From assembly GCA_030638185.1 (NCBI GenBank), contig DAOWFD010000173.1, forward strand, positions 1 to 6,262: a stretch of 6,262 nt of DNA. The letters run 5' to 3'. The notes under the pieces are model-generated. The model saw only the letters and a list, made by a program, of their open reading frames with translations. It did not search any database and had not been told where the DNA came from. This stretch comes from Candidatus Aegiribacteria sp. Lineage in GTDB: Bacteria > Fermentibacterota > Fermentibacteria > Fermentibacterales > JCC-6. Positions 1 through 5,206 of the stretch are shown here, piece after piece (the first letter of the stretch is position 1; the number at the start of each line of letters is the position of its first letter). Position numbers and translations under genes: made by a program.

Positions 1-600
1 ACGGTACCGGAGCCGTCCGTGTTCTCCCCCCAGGTAATGTCAGCGGTATTCGGGGCAGCACCCAGCACATCCATGCAGCCGTCACCATCAACATCGGCGG
101 CATAGACTGAGCGTACGCCATCGAAATCTCCATCAACAGTGTGCGCAATCCAAACGGTACCGGAACCATCCGTGTTCTCCCACCAGGTGATGTCATCAGC
201 AAGCCAGGCAGCACCCAGAATATCCATATATCCGTCACCATCAACATCGGCGGCGTAGACTGACCATGCCCCATCGAAATCTCCGTCTACAGTATGCTCG
301 ATCCAAACGGTACCGGAGCCGTCCGTGTTCTCCCACCAGGTAATGTCATTGGCACCCACTGCAGCTCCCATCACATCCATATAACCATCACCATTTACAT
401 CGGCGGCGTAGACTGAGTTGACATTTTCAAAGTTATCATCTACAGTGCGCTCAAACCAAACGGTACCGGAGCCGTCTGTGTTCTCCCACCAGTGGATCCT
501 AGAATTACTATTGGAAGATCCCAGCACATCCATGTCACCATCACCGTCAACATCAGCGGCGTAGACTGATCCTGGGGCACCAAAGTTCTCTTCTACGATG
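1..600 (-). repeat. 153-bp in-frame tandem repeats in the FG-GAP gene
   Basis: The 10-mer acggtaccgg recurs at 1, 154, 307 and 460, exactly 153 bp apart, and long flanking stretches are nearly identical between copies (the gagaacacngacgg and gtctacgccgccga coding segments, for example). Each unit encodes one 51-residue FG-GAP/VCBS blade. Variation is concentrated in the loop after the MDVLGAA strand. The close nucleotide similarity points to recent duplication or ongoing homogenisation. More copies probably lie beyond position 1. Confidence 0.9.
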
Positions 601-818
601 TGTTCGATTGGAGTAGCAAGGGGGGTTTTAGTCAAGTACAATGTGCCACCGGTGCTGTCAACCCGGCTGGAAGTATCGTAGCTGTTCCCCCAATCAATGA
701 CGGGTCCCGGGACTCCGTCGCCACCGGACCAATCAGTCTGGGTTGCTGTATCAGCATAGGCTTGAAATGGTGCAAACACAAGTATAGAAATGGCAACAAT
801 GGATATTTTCGAAAACAT
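1..818 (-). CDS. Secreted FG-GAP/VCBS repeat protein, partial (3' end outside window)
   Basis: The reading frame starts at ATG 818-816, follows a GGGAGG ribosome site, and stays open for 272 codons to the window edge, so the C-terminus is missing. Residues 1-22 form a clear signal peptide: Lys4, a hydrophobic core, then AYA before Asp23. A spacer of about 50 residues follows, including DWSGGDGVPGPVIDWG. Four copies of a 51-residue repeat come next, each with a calcium-binding type loop D-x-[DN]-G-D-G-x-M-D at about residues 89-97, 140-148, 191-199 and 242-250, followed by WWENTDGSGTVW. FG-GAP/VCBS repeats of this kind are known to fold as beta-propeller blades in extracellular adhesins and enzymes. 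The role here (surface or secreted, perhaps carrying a C-terminal sorting domain) is inferred. In the last visible copy the second Trp of the WW pair is Gly (residue 264). The substrate or ligand is unknown. Confidence 0.87.
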   Translation of the reverse strand, partial: MFSKISIVAISILVFAPFQAYADTATQTDWSGGDGVPGPVIDWGNSYDTSSRVDSTGGTLYLTKTPLATPIEHIVEENFGAPGSVYAADVDGDGDMDVLGSSNSNSRIHWWENTDGSGTVWFERTVDDNFENVNSVYAADVNGDGYMDVMGAAVGANDITWWENTDGSGTVWIEHTVDGDFDGAWSVYAADVDGDGYMDILGAAWLADDITWWENTDGSGTVWIAHTVDGDFDGVRSVYAADVDGDGCMDVLGAAPNTADITWGENTDGSGT

Positions 819-946
819 TATCCTCCCTCTGATATCTCTGAACGAAGGTTAACGTAATCGTAGTGCATCTGATGCAATGAGTAAACGCATATCAGGTTCA
901 GCCTTACCGGCCCCATATGGTTACTATCAACCTTAACGTAGAATAA
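819..946 (-). promoter_or_regulatory. Upstream region of the FG-GAP gene
   Basis: This short gap holds the likely promoter of the minus-strand FG-GAP gene. A strong Shine-Dalgarno run (AGAGGGAGGA, 821-830) sits just before the ATG. Farther up, a TTGATA hexamer is followed about 18 bp later by TAAGGC, a weak -35/-10 pair. A perfect 13-bp palindrome, TGCATC-T-GATGCA, lies at 864-876 and could be an operator half-site pair, and TTAACGTA occurs twice (849-856 and 933-940). The ribosome site is convincing; the promoter and operator readings are tentative. Confidence 0.35.
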
Positions 947-1201
947 GTGAACACTGTATATGCGTCAATGGTTTTAAGATACCGGCGACTTTCCTTCCTA
1001 GAGCAGCCTTCGGTAATCAGGCGCATTCTGAAGCACCTGGAGTTGCGTCCGGGCCCCAGACCTCCACCTGAACCATTGGAGCTTGTCTGCCAGTCCGATG
1101 CGGATTACGTTCCCTGGCAAGATAGTGTTCCTGATGTGGATTTCCGGCGTAAATTCGCCAGCAATAGCGTTGACCGAGAATATTTCTGGCGGTATCCTTG
1201 A
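947..1201 (+). pseudogene. C-terminal remnant of an IS91-type (Y2) transposase
   Basis: An 84-codon frame opens at GTG 947 and ends at TGA 1199-1201. Its core, LSFLEQPSVIRRILKHLEL followed by a Pro-rich stretch (PGPRPPPEP) and an acidic, aromatic tail (DYVPWQDSVPDVDF), matches the pattern I know from the extreme C-terminus of IS91/IS801-family transposases: CPxCGGxM, then a hydrophobic strand, V-I-x-x-I-L-x-H-L-x-L and a proline-rich tail. The CPxCG zinc knuckle and the whole catalytic part are absent upstream, so this is a decayed end fragment and not a gene. No ribosome site precedes the GTG. It converges on the amidohydrolase. The assignment is by motif memory, and a small unrelated protein remains possible. 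Confidence 0.55.
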
Positions 1202-1228
1202 CTCCAGATGAAAAAACTGAGAAAAAGG

Positions 1229-1261
1229 GAACAGAAAAGTTATCGGGAGCTGATTCCGATA
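1229..1261 (-). terminator. Possible weak terminator of the amidohydrolase gene
   Basis: On the minus strand, 26 bases past the amidohydrolase stop, TATCGG and CCGATA (1256-1261 and 1241-1246) can form a 6-bp stem with a 9-base loop. A T-rich stretch follows: ACTTTTCTGTTCCC, then a T5 run and a T6 run. The stem is short and only half GC, and the first T-run is interrupted, so intrinsic termination is plausible but not strong. Confidence 0.3.
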
Positions 1262-1286
1262 TGGCGAGAAATCCAGTTCACTTTAA

Positions 1287-2519
1287 TCAAATCTTCCTGA
1301 TTATCTTTCCCTCGGCCATTACCATTCTCGGGAATGCTGCAAGGTCAAGTGGATGTCGGTCCCATACCAGCAGGCTTGCTGTCTTCCCGGTCTCAATGGA
1401 GCCAAACTGATCATCTATGCCCAGTATCTTCGCGTTCTTGAACGTAATCAATGAGATGGCTTCCTCGGGGCTCATTCCGGCGATCAGGAAGAATTTGAGA
1501 GTGTCCCTCAACGCGGGTGCCCAGATCACCGGGTGATCAGTCATCAGACCGTAGAATGCCCTGGATTTCATAAGAAGCCCGGCGTTCTGATAGTAGGCAT
1601 GCTTTAGCTCGACTTTGTATCCTACTGAACCCATTGGTCCGTATACAATCGGAATATCGGCCTTTGCCAGCTCATCGAATATTTCCCTGTGAAACACATC
1701 ACCTGTGTGATCAGCAGTAACCCTGATTCCGTATTTCTCTGCAAGCTCGATCAGGTAAAGGACATCGTCTTCTTTATGAACATGAACCTTGGCGGTCTTT
1801 TTACCGTCCAGCAGTTCGATAATCGCCAGGTCGGCAGGGCTGAATTCCTGTATGTATTCCAGGTTGATTGCTTTTCTCTGAAAATCCTGCTCCTTCTTTG
1901 AAAGCTTTTTCTTTTTTAAGTCCTGGTGAAGTTTATGGAGGCTTCTCTCCTTCTCGAGTTCGGCTTTGTCCCGTTTGTTCAGAACCTCGTCGAATTTCTG
2001 TTCGAGCAGTGCATAAACTCCCATTCTGGTACTGGGACGGTCACCCTTCCAGTCCGTCGTGGACCTCGGATTGTACCCCAGGGCCATCTTGTAGCCGTAG
2101 TCTTTTATAACTGCGTTCTTCCTGTTGGGCTCGAAATTCCTGATGATCTTCGCCTTGCCTCCAAAAAGATTCCCGCTCCCGGGGACTATGCAGCTGTATA
2201 ACACACCAAAATCTACAGCATCTTTGAAAGCCCTGTCATCGAAGTATATACTGTTAAGGGGGTCATTAACCGGCAGGATCTGACTGAGGGTATCATTGGT
2301 CTCGGATTCGGTCCAGGGTTCCCCCTCCCTGTCCATTCCTATATGGGAATGGGCGTCTATGAAGCCCGGAGTCACGAAGCCGTGATAATCGGATTTCATT
2401 TTCTTATTAACAACATCGATGATCTTCTTTCCCTCAACAACAACAGAGCAGTTCTCCACTTTCCTATGACCGTCGTAGAGAACATCGGCAGATATTATCG
2501 TCTGCTTTCCGGATGACAT
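1287..2519 (-). CDS. Metal-dependent amidohydrolase (imidazolonepropionase-like, COG1228 type)
   Basis: This is a complete 410-residue cytosolic enzyme of the amidohydrolase superfamily with no signal peptide. It starts at ATG 2519 behind AAAGGGGAG. Residues 5-47 form the N-terminal strand region of the small beta-sandwich. GFIDAHSHIG follows, carrying the metal-binding HxH (His57, His59). Further candidate ligands are His246/His248 in KVHVHKEDD, His271 in ADHTGD and Asp328 in GLMTDHPV. The C-terminal GSIETGKTASLLVW and AEGKII segments complete the sandwich. These features fit a hydrolase of cyclic amides or similar C-N bonds, in a subgroup common in archaea and deep-branching bacteria whose substrate is, as far as I know, undefined. 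Residues about 180-225 form a very charged, Lys/Glu-rich helical insertion before the second metal motif. No pathway partner is adjacent, so the substrate cannot be deduced. Confidence 0.92.
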   Translation of the reverse strand: MSSGKQTIISADVLYDGHRKVENCSVVVEGKKIIDVVNKKMKSDYHGFVTPGFIDAHSHIGMDREGEPWTESETNDTLSQILPVNDPLNSIYFDDRAFKDAVDFGVLYSCIVPGSGNLFGGKAKIIRNFEPNRKNAVIKDYGYKMALGYNPRSTTDWKGDRPSTRMGVYALLEQKFDEVLNKRDKAELEKERSLHKLHQDLKKKKLSKKEQDFQRKAINLEYIQEFSPADLAIIELLDGKKTAKVHVHKEDDVLYLIELAEKYGIRVTADHTGDVFHREIFDELAKADIPIVYGPMGSVGYKVELKHAYYQNAGLLMKSRAFYGLMTDHPVIWAPALRDTLKFFLIAGMSPEEAISLITFKNAKILGIDDQFGSIETGKTASLLVWDRHPLDLAAFPRMVMAEGKIIRKI

Positions 2520-2523
2520 ACCG

Positions 2524-2532
2524 CTCCCCTTT
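2524..2532 (-). promoter_or_regulatory. Ribosome binding site of the amidohydrolase
   Basis: AAAGGGGAG on the minus strand lies 4 to 6 bases before ATG 2519. It fixes this start over the downstream in-frame alternatives. Confidence 0.7.
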
Positions 2533-2694
2533 CACATGATTTTAGAGCGCGATCATTCCCCGGGTGATCACTGTGAAATCCGGCACCCTTGGAACGTACC
2601 ACATATTGAAATAATATAATCGAAATGAACAGGTGAAATGCAGGGTATCGAATAAACCTTTGATTCATTCAGGAATGTAATTCTATGATCTGAT

Positions 2695-2774
2695 GGCATG
2701 CCGGTTCATATCGAAGCGGTAAGCCGGAGATAGAACCTGGCGCTGCAGAACCCTTCCCTACCAGGGAACCCGGC
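2695..2774 (-). other. Inverted-repeat-rich segment, possible structured leader or small RNA
   Basis: Several complementary pairs are packed together. TTCCCT-ACC-AGGGAA (2754-2768) is a perfect 6-bp hairpin. It is enclosed by GCCGG (2723-2727) and CCGGC (2770-2774). An alternative longer pairing joins GCCGGTTC (2700-2707) to GAACCCGGC (2766-2774) with one bulge. GGCATGCC (2695-2702) is an 8-bp palindrome. The mutually exclusive pairings recall a switching leader, and the segment lies downstream of the extended -10 at 2841-2849. I do not recognise a known riboswitch or RNA family. Confidence 0.3.
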
Positions 2775-2828
2775 TGCGAGATCACAGAACAAGTAAATTA
2801 TGCACTGATGTCCCAGCGTTGCACCCAT
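2706..2828 (-). other. 40-codon open frame downstream of the extended -10 (doubtful gene)
   Basis: ATG 2828-2826 opens a 40-residue frame ending at TGA 2706-2708 (begins MGATLGHQCIIYLFC, ends SARFYLRLTASI). The ATG lies only about 12 bases past the TATAAT box, so any mRNA would be almost leaderless, and there is no Shine-Dalgarno sequence. The frame overlaps the inverted-repeat segment, and its Gly/Arg/Cys-rich middle looks like translation of structured DNA. I regard it as more likely non-coding. Confidence 0.15.
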
Positions 2829-2840
2829 TCATTTCTAAGT

Positions 2841-2849
2841 ATTATAGCA
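2841..2849 (-). promoter_or_regulatory. Extended -10 promoter element (TGCTATAAT)
   Basis: The minus strand reads TATGCTATAAT: a consensus TATAAT (2841-2846) with the TG motif one base upstream, the classic extended -10 arrangement that can work without a good -35. The hexamer 17 bp upstream (ATTCCT) is poor. Transcription would start near 2834 and run toward the amidohydrolase, 315 bases away. Confidence 0.5.
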
Positions 2850-2915
2850 TAAATGTTACATAGAGGAATTAATAATGGGTAACGCCTTGAACGGTTCATG
2901 GACTTCCTCTTAGAA

Positions 2916-2939
2916 CATTATGGGAAACTTACCATAATG
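2916..2939. repeat. Perfect 8-bp inverted repeat over a stop codon
   Basis: CATTATGG (2916-2923) and CCATAATG (2932-2939) are exact complements separated by 8 bases. The repeat spans the TAA stop of the barrel-protein gene. It could be a weak 3'-end hairpin, but it is AT-rich and no T-run follows on the minus strand, so I do not call it a terminator. Confidence 0.45.
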
Positions 2940-3456
2940 ACAATGGGGGGATTACCCAGCGAATCTTGATACCGGCCATGGGTATATCAGAATCAATCCC
3001 AATGGAGCTGTCATCGTCTGTCTTGAAGATATGCATGTACCCAGCCTCCAGGGCTATTGAGAATTTCCCGGACATGGAGATGTAATGAACACCTACAGGG
3101 ATGTAGAGGTTCGTTTTACAAATGAGGCCGCCATCAGAACCACCGAACAGGTCTATTTCTGGAAATGCGAGGAATCCGATGTAACCTCCTGCGTATGGAG
3201 ACCAACGAACATCTGGATCAGCACCTTTAGGATGATACCTTAGACCGGCCCCTAAACCAAGACCGGCAGAGAGCTCCAGATTAAGCTCGCTCGACAGGAA
3301 TGTATCGAACGAAACACCTATTAAATTGATACCGCCCAAGACAAAAGAGAATCGAGATCTGTGAAGATCGCGAACATTCACAGACTGGTCCTGAGAAATG
3401 CTGACGGATGGCGCCAGCAGAAGAGTTAATAAAGCAAAGACGTATACAATGCGCAC
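2929..3456 (-). CDS. Small exported protein, probable outer-membrane beta-barrel
   Basis: This 175-residue protein starts at GTG 3456, chosen because AAGGAG lies 8 bases upstream and the signal peptide begins right there. Residues 1-21 are a signal peptide: Arg2, hydrophobic VFALLTLLLA, then a cut near SIS/QDQ. The mature part is made of short alternating strands rich in Gly and aromatics, such as GLGLGAGLRYHP (66-77), WSPYAGGYIGFLAF (85-98), TNLYIPVGVHYIS (115-127), FSIALEAGYMHIF (132-144) and MAGIKIRWVI (160-169). It ends in Trp175, the aromatic end typical of barrels recognised by the BAM machinery. At this size an 8-strand barrel is likely. No specific family is recognised, so function (porin-like, structural or other) is unknown. 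It has its own promoter-like sequence upstream and appears to be transcribed alone. Confidence 0.75.
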   Translation of the reverse strand: MRIVYVFALLTLLLAPSVSISQDQSVNVRDLHRSRFSFVLGGINLIGVSFDTFLSSELNLELSAGLGLGAGLRYHPKGADPDVRWSPYAGGYIGFLAFPEIDLFGGSDGGLICKTNLYIPVGVHYISMSGKFSIALEAGYMHIFKTDDDSSIGIDSDIPMAGIKIRWVIPPLSLW

Positions 3457-3464
3457 GATATTCG

Positions 3465-3470
3465 CTCCTT
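3465..3470 (-). promoter_or_regulatory. Ribosome binding site selecting a GTG start
   Basis: AAGGAG on the minus strand, 8 bases before GTG 3456, decides the non-ATG start of the barrel-protein gene. Confidence 0.75.
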
Positions 3471-3558
3471 ACGGATTATTGACCGTTCCAATTCAAACAT
3501 CTTATATGTGGCTTTTGTTATTTTATTAACTTGCTTACCCCCTTATGGGTTAACAGAA

Positions 3559-3587
3559 ACCTTACGGTAAATATTTTGTTCTGTCAA
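3559..3587 (-). promoter_or_regulatory. Putative sigma70-type promoter of the barrel-protein gene
   Basis: A consensus -35, TTGACA (3582-3587), is followed after exactly 17 bp by TAAGGT (3559-3564), which keeps the key TAnnnT bases of a -10. The predicted start, near 3552, leaves a leader of about 95 nt before the GTG. The -35 is convincing; the -10 is only a moderate match. Confidence 0.45.
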
Positions 3588-3600
3588 TCTCCTTAATAAA

Positions 3601-3804
3601 TTACAGATACCGGAATACTCTGGTCTTGGTCTCGCCCAGTGAGATCTCAGGTCTTCCCACTAAATATCGAACCGCCCTGAAAGAATTTTCAGGAAAGCCC
3701 CTGAGGGTTTTCTGTCCTCCCAGCTGTTCAAGAAGACCTTCGAACCAGTCCCCCTGCATAACTCCCCCGGTCAGCAATTTGCCCCCGAAACCTATTACAC
3801 CACG
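3601..3804 (-). pseudogene. Fragment resembling an Omp85/surface-antigen barrel
   Basis: Between an upstream in-frame TAG (3805-3807) and TAA (3601-3603), the minus strand encodes about 67 residues. They include LEQLGGQKTLRGFPENSF, then RAVRYLVGRPEISLGETKTR. The LGGxxTLRGF stretch resembles the (V/L)RG(F/Y) loop-6 motif of Omp85/BamA-type and surface-antigen barrels, which usually has a Gly-Gly before it and a long strand after it ending in an arginine-aromatic turn. Only this piece survives: the POTRA domains, most barrel strands and the C-terminal strand are missing. The only ATG inside (3759) has no good ribosome site. A remnant of a lost outer-membrane gene is the best reading. A 52-residue real protein is less likely. 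Confidence 0.45.
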
Positions 3805-3840
3805 CTAAACGTTTCCATCGATTATCAATTCCGCCATGGT

Positions 3841-4053
3841 CAGAATGCCCGAAGAATCCTGCTGTTTCGGGAGGTTTGTAGGAACGGTGGGGAATCTAAA
3901 TTCCTATTGCTAATCGGAGGTTTATTGGGACGAATGGGCTGCTTTGTGATCGAATCATAGGATTGCGGAAAATCCACTTTCCTACTATTTCTTTTTACAT
4001 AATACAGTAGAATAAGAATGTTATGCTCAAAAGAACTAAGAGACTGAATAATA
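3841..4053 (+). promoter_or_regulatory. Upstream region of the methyltransferase gene
   Basis: No gene is visible here. The final 80 bases are AT-rich (TACTATTTCTTTTTACATAA, then TAGAAT) and offer several weak -10 candidates (CATAAT, TAGAAT) without a good -35. The ribosome site before ATG 4054 is poor (TAAGAGA, about 12 bases away). Two 5-bp hairpins (GGAAT/ATTCC at 3891-3904 and GGATT/AATCC at 3960-3975) are within chance expectation. Confidence 0.2.
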
Positions 4054-4863
4054 ATGCGAGAAATTAAACCAAGAGAAGCTAACGAAAAAGCCCGGAAAGT
4101 ATGGAATTCCAATGCTACCTTCTGGAATAAGCATATGGGTGAAGGAAATGATTTTGTCAATCATCTGGTATGGCCCGCTACCGAACGATTACTTGATCTC
4201 AAAGCAAACGAAGAGATTCTGGATATCGCTTGTGGTAATGGCTTTTCCTCGCGAAAGCTTTCAAGAATTGGCGCAAAAGTAACAGCCTTTGATTTCTCTG
4301 AGGTCATGATTGAAGCAGCGATGTCAGTCAAATCGGATGAAAACAAGAGAATCGATTATCGCGTTATGGATGCGACTGACCCATCTGCCTTGCTTGATCT
4401 CGGAACCCACCGTTACGATGCAGCCATTTGTTGTATGGCACTTTTTGATATGGCTGATATCGAACCTCTTTTCCGCTCGCTGCTAAGACTATTGAAAAAG
4501 GATGGTCGGTTCGTATTCTCATTGATACACCCATGCTTTAATAATGATCGGATGGTCCAAATAGCGGAAATGGAAGATCGAGAAGGTGAAATATCGACAC
4601 GATATGGAGTGAAGGTGTGGGGATATATGACACCAACCACGTCGCAAGGAGTTGGTATTCCTGGTCAACCCGAAGTTCAACTTTACTTCCATCGTCCACT
4701 TCAATTGGTTCTTCAACCCCTTTTCAGAATAGGGTTCGTACTGGATGGGTTCGAGGAAAGAGCATTCCCTCCTGAATATGACGGCGGGACTTTTCCTTTG
4801 TCTTGGAGCGGTAAGTACAGCGAGATTCCTCCTGTTCTCGTCGCGAGAGTAAGACCGAAATGA
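4054..4863 (+). CDS. Class I SAM-dependent methyltransferase
   Basis: This complete 269-residue cytosolic protein has a Rossmann-type methyltransferase fold of the Methyltransf_25/11 kind. Motif I is ILDIACGNG (55-63), the glycine loop that binds S-adenosylmethionine. Motif II, VTAFDFS (76-82), carries the acidic residue (Asp80) that normally holds the ribose hydroxyls. YRVMDATD (102-109) corresponds to motif III. YDAAICCMALFDMADI (121-136) is motif IV, and LLKKDGRFVFSLIHPCF (146-162) is motif VI. The front helix (VWNSNATFWNKHMGEGNDF) and the C-terminal region with YFHRPLQ likely shape the substrate pocket, as in small-molecule methyltransferases. The substrate is not identifiable. It stands alone on the plus strand between gene fragments (Omp85-like upstream, transposase downstream), so acquisition by transfer is possible. 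The start is the first ATG before the conserved front helix, despite the weak ribosome site. Confidence 0.9.
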   Translation: MREIKPREANEKARKVWNSNATFWNKHMGEGNDFVNHLVWPATERLLDLKANEEILDIACGNGFSSRKLSRIGAKVTAFDFSEVMIEAAMSVKSDENKRIDYRVMDATDPSALLDLGTHRYDAAICCMALFDMADIEPLFRSLLRLLKKDGRFVFSLIHPCFNNDRMVQIAEMEDREGEISTRYGVKVWGYMTPTTSQGVGIPGQPEVQLYFHRPLQLVLQPLFRIGFVLDGFEERAFPPEYDGGTFPLSWSGKYSEIPPVLVARVRPK

Positions 4864-4882
4864 ATACCAAATTCAAGCATAA

Positions 4883-5152
4883 ATCGCTGGAGGTGACGGC
4901 GGGCAAGCCGCAGATCCTCTATGCGATGCTGATGGTAGAAAGACCCTGAGCGAATACATATCAAGGGCTCCCTTTTCATTGGAAAGAATGAGCTTCAGCG
5001 AGAACTCAAAGACAGTGGTCTACAGAGGCGAACACTTTCACCCCACCCTTGCGAGGAACTTCGATGTTGCAGGTCCCCTGGAATGGATTGCGCGGATAAC
5101 ATCCCATATCCCCTGCAAGGGAGCAAAGCGGATCATCTACTACGAGGTCTGA
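4883..5152 (+). pseudogene. Central fragment of an IS91/IS801-type Y2 transposase
   Basis: An open frame of 89 codons runs between TAA (4880-4882) and TGA (5150-5152), with no obvious start. It contains DGRKTLSEYISRAPFSLERM, then KTVVYRG, NFDVAGPLEWIARITSHIP and KGAKRIIYYEV. This is the well-known order in IS91-type rolling-circle transposases (PF04986): GRExLxRYxxRxPFSxEKM, a TVxYRS strand, a DxxExLAxLTxHIPxKGxxMVRYYGxYSN block. The frame stops just where YYGxYSN and the C-terminal region should follow. The upstream zinc-finger and HUH/His motifs are missing as well. It begins only about 20 bases after the methyltransferase stop. It is a decayed insertion-sequence remnant and is not expected to be active. 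Confidence 0.8.
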
Positions 5153-5184
5153 TGTCACTACCGATTTTATATGTGACACTTTTT
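5153..5184 (+). terminator. Putative intrinsic terminator after the transposase fragment
   Basis: TGTCAC (5153-5158) and GTGACA (5173-5178) form a perfect 6-bp stem with a 14-base loop, followed at once by C and a run of five T. It immediately follows the remnant's TGA and is the first plausible terminator for plus-strand transcription from the methyltransferase. On the minus strand no T-run follows the stem. The short stem and long loop make it moderate only. Confidence 0.4.
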
Positions 5185-5206
5185 AAGAGTAAATGGAAAT
5201 GATTAA

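Larger units (their letters stand above)
2520..2928. other. 409-bp intergenic region between amidohydrolase and barrel-protein genes
   Basis: No convincing protein gene lies here. The half nearer the amidohydrolase (2520-2690) is AT-rich and holds little beyond its ribosome site. The middle (2695-2774) is rich in inverted repeats. The upstream part (2841-2849) carries a near-perfect extended -10 on the minus strand. If that promoter is real, the amidohydrolase mRNA would have a leader of about 315 nt, or a separate short transcript is made here. Confidence 0.5.

Noticed and set aside
1..600. Regularly spaced repeats that might suggest a CRISPR-like array
   Set aside because: The repeat period is 153 bp, in frame, and encodes conserved calcium-loop propeller blades. 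There are no short palindromic repeats with unique spacers.
600..857. 85-codon plus-strand frame
   Set aside because: It is antisense to the start of the FG-GAP gene, which has a signal peptide, repeats and a ribosome site; the plus frame has none of these.
1208..1300. 30-codon frame (MKKLRKREQKSYRELIPIWR...) in the same frame as, and just after, the transposase tail
   Set aside because: It lacks a ribosome site, overlaps the 3' end of the amidohydrolase antisense, and shows no recognisable family. It is probably chance in A-rich DNA.
1198..1410. 70-codon plus-strand frame across the amidohydrolase end
   Set aside because: Most of it is the antisense shadow of the amidohydrolase C-terminus.
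1868..2201. Two overlapping plus-strand frames of 80-91 codons
   Set aside because: Both lie opposite the well-supported amidohydrolase and show no domain-like composition.
3626..3808. 60-codon plus-strand frame
   Set aside because: The opposite strand carries the recognisable LRGF-type barrel fragment; the plus frame is Pro/Ser-rich shadow translation.
3840..4160. 106-codon minus-strand frame upstream of and overlapping the methyltransferase
   Set aside because: It overlaps the methyltransferase N-terminus antisense, has no ribosome site, and its composition is not protein-like.
4713..4979. 88-codon minus-strand frame over the methyltransferase end and the transposase fragment
   Set aside because: It is antisense to two sequences with clear homology-like motifs on the plus strand.
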